Below, one piece after another: positions 62,883-64,000 of a DNA stretch of 64,000 nucleotides. The DNA is taken from contig JARVGJ010000011.1 of NCBI GenBank assembly GCA_029762595.1, positions 1 to 64,000 on the forward strand, read 5' to 3'. The stretch comes from Methanolobus sp. (GTDB lineage: Archaea > Halobacteriota > Methanosarcinia > Methanosarcinales > Methanosarcinaceae). The position numbers and the translations under genes are program-made. The notes beneath the pieces are model-generated. The model saw only the letters and a list, made by a program, of their open reading frames with translations. It was not told where the DNA came from and did not search any database. Every line of letters begins with the position of its first letter. Within the stretch, counting starts at the first letter, position 1.

Positions 62883-64000
62883 ATGGGCATCAAAGTGGAC
62901 ATCAGGAAGCGGTACTATAGAAGAAAGAGTGACAAGAAAAAGGGAATAGACCCTGCTTTCATGCTGGATGCAAGTTTTGAGACAGAAAATGAACTTGTGG
63001 TGCTCTTTGGACGCTCAGGCTCCGGGAAGACAACTACACTGCAATGTATAGCCGGACTTCTGGAGCCTAACGGAGGAAAGATTGCCGTTAATGGCAAAGT
63101 GTACTTTGATTGCCATAAAAGAGTCAATCTCCCGGTACAAGAGCGCAGCCTCGGATACGTTTTCCAGAACTATGCCCTGTTTCCGCACATGGATGTAAAA
63201 AAGAATATCGCTTACGGGCTAAAAGGACTCAGCACAGAGGAAAAAGAGAATAGGGTCAGTGAAATGCTACATTTACTTCATATAGAAGGTCTGGAGAGTA
63301 ATTATCCTTCACAACTATCCGGCGGGCAGAAACAGCGTGTTGCGCTGGCAAGGGCCCTGGCCCCCAAGCCGGACATACTGCTACTTGACGAACCATTCTC
63401 TGCTCTTGATATGGTTGTGCGTATGAAGCTTCGGGAAATCATCACGGAGATCCAGAGAGAACTGGGCATTCCGGTATTCTTTATCACCCATAACCATGTG
63501 GAAGCCTTCACAATAGCAGACAAGGTAGTGATATTCCATGATGGGCGCATACAGCAGATAGGGACACCGGAAGAAGTATTCTATCACCCACAGAACAGGC
63601 ATGTGGCCGAGCTTGTGGGATTATCGAATATCTTTGAAGATGCGCTTGTGCATGATGTAAATGAAATGCATAAAACACTGAGACTCAAGTGTGGGGATCT
63701 GCAGGTGCTTGCAGATAAGCCAGAGAAAATACTTTCAGATACAGTATCCTGGGGAATACGCCCGGAGAATCTGCGCATACTGCCACTACAGGACAAGTGC
63801 TGCACAGAAGGGGAGAACCTGTTCCGTGCACATATCAAAAGTATTATGAACAAAGGGGCCAGTAAGGTACTGACACTTGAGATCGCAGAGCACAGGAGAT
63901 TTCTGATTGCTGAAATTGCAAACCATTCATTTGAGGAAATGGAGATAACAACAGGCGATGAGTGTCTTGCAAGTATCCAAAGAACTAAGATAGTTATGTT
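62883..64000 (+). CDS. modC: Molybdate/tungstate ABC ATPase ModC (partial)
   Basis: The gene starts at ATG 62883 with GAGGTAG upstream and has no stop before the right window edge; at least 372 codons are seen. Walker A GRSGSGKT, signature QLSGGQKQRVALARAL, Walker B ILLLDEPFSALD and the H-loop FFITHN are complete. A regulatory C-terminal domain after residue 230 (SWGIRPENLRIL) resembles the TOBE/Mop-type oxyanion sensor of ModC. Confidence 0.95.
   Translation, partial: MGIKVDIRKRYYRRKSDKKKGIDPAFMLDASFETENELVVLFGRSGSGKTTTLQCIAGLLEPNGGKIAVNGKVYFDCHKRVNLPVQERSLGYVFQNYALFPHMDVKKNIAYGLKGLSTEEKENRVSEMLHLLHIEGLESNYPSQLSGGQKQRVALARALAPKPDILLLDEPFSALDMVVRMKLREIITEIQRELGIPVFFITHNHVEAFTIADKVVIFHDGRIQQIGTPEEVFYHPQNRHVAELVGLSNIFEDALVHDVNEMHKTLRLKCGDLQVLADKPEKILSDTVSWGIRPENLRILPLQDKCCTEGENLFRAHIKSIMNKGASKVLTLEIAEHRRFLIAEIANHSFEEMEITTGDECLASIQRTKIVM

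Noticed and set aside
1-64000. Insertion sequences, prophage or CRISPR-Cas loci
   Set aside because: No transposase, integrase, phage structural or Cas motif was found in any frame inspected, and no spaced repeat array was seen.

Overview
The window is a piece of a methanogenic archaeon of the Methanosarcinales, probably a methylotrophic Methanosarcinaceae. The evidence is a two-domain S-layer protein of the Methanosarcina type with a PGF-CTERM tail, archaeal TBP, aIF1A, Spt5, RNase P subunit Rpp21, SRP 7S RNA, an intron-containing tRNA-Met, a DtdA-type D-aminoacyl-tRNA deacylase and SD sites of the GGAGGTGAT type.

Layout. 1-700: 5' end of a minus-strand 16S rRNA with its leader and tandem promoters. 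706-3152: plus-strand aIF1A, Rio1 kinase, KH protein, then a DUF1614-like membrane protein. 3138-5485: minus-strand KaiC-like ATPase and dihydroorotase. 5695-9836: phosphate operon pstSCAB-phoU behind a palindromic operator candidate. 9833-12562: DNA polymerase B. 12837-15646: intron-containing tRNA-Met, a lipoprotein and the S-layer gene. 16300-19014: two KaiC-like ATPases, a 47-residue zinc-ribbon gene and a winged-helix regulator. 19145-19613: SRP RNA and tRNA-Ser. 19726-27425: a small membrane protein, RNase P subunit, MBL-fold protein without an ordinary start codon, dtdA, ftsZ, secE-spt5-rpl11-rpl1-rplP0-rpl12. 27624-35281: ABC1 kinase, radical SAM protein, cohesin-like protein, SAM hydrolase, thiC-like gene, AglJ-like glycosyltransferase and tbp. 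35419-46127: one-direction genome-maintenance block mre11-rad50-(coiled-coil gene)-smc-scpA-scpB. 46263-54160: two successive operons of pilin-like proteins. 54548-60511: a 1987-residue VWA/Ig/propeller-repeat surface protein. 60722-64000: cyclophilin and modABC, cut by the window edge.

The most promising system is the surface block at 46263-60511. The two operons carry the same ordered set of class III signal-peptide proteins (A-B-C-D-E-F and A'-B'-C'-D'-E'). They face a giant secreted protein that combines VWA domains with eight propeller-like repeats. This recalls bacterial minor pilins plus the PilY1 tip adhesin, but no pilus ATPase or platform protein is in the window, so function remains inference.

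Other points of note are a three-way-junction leader before rpl1, a ModE-like operator at modA, 20-bp-period direct repeats at two promoters, a six-copy TATAA array, two PCNA-binding motifs in PolB, a double KaiC with a broken second P-loop, and a possible single-base lesion at the start of the MBL-fold gene.
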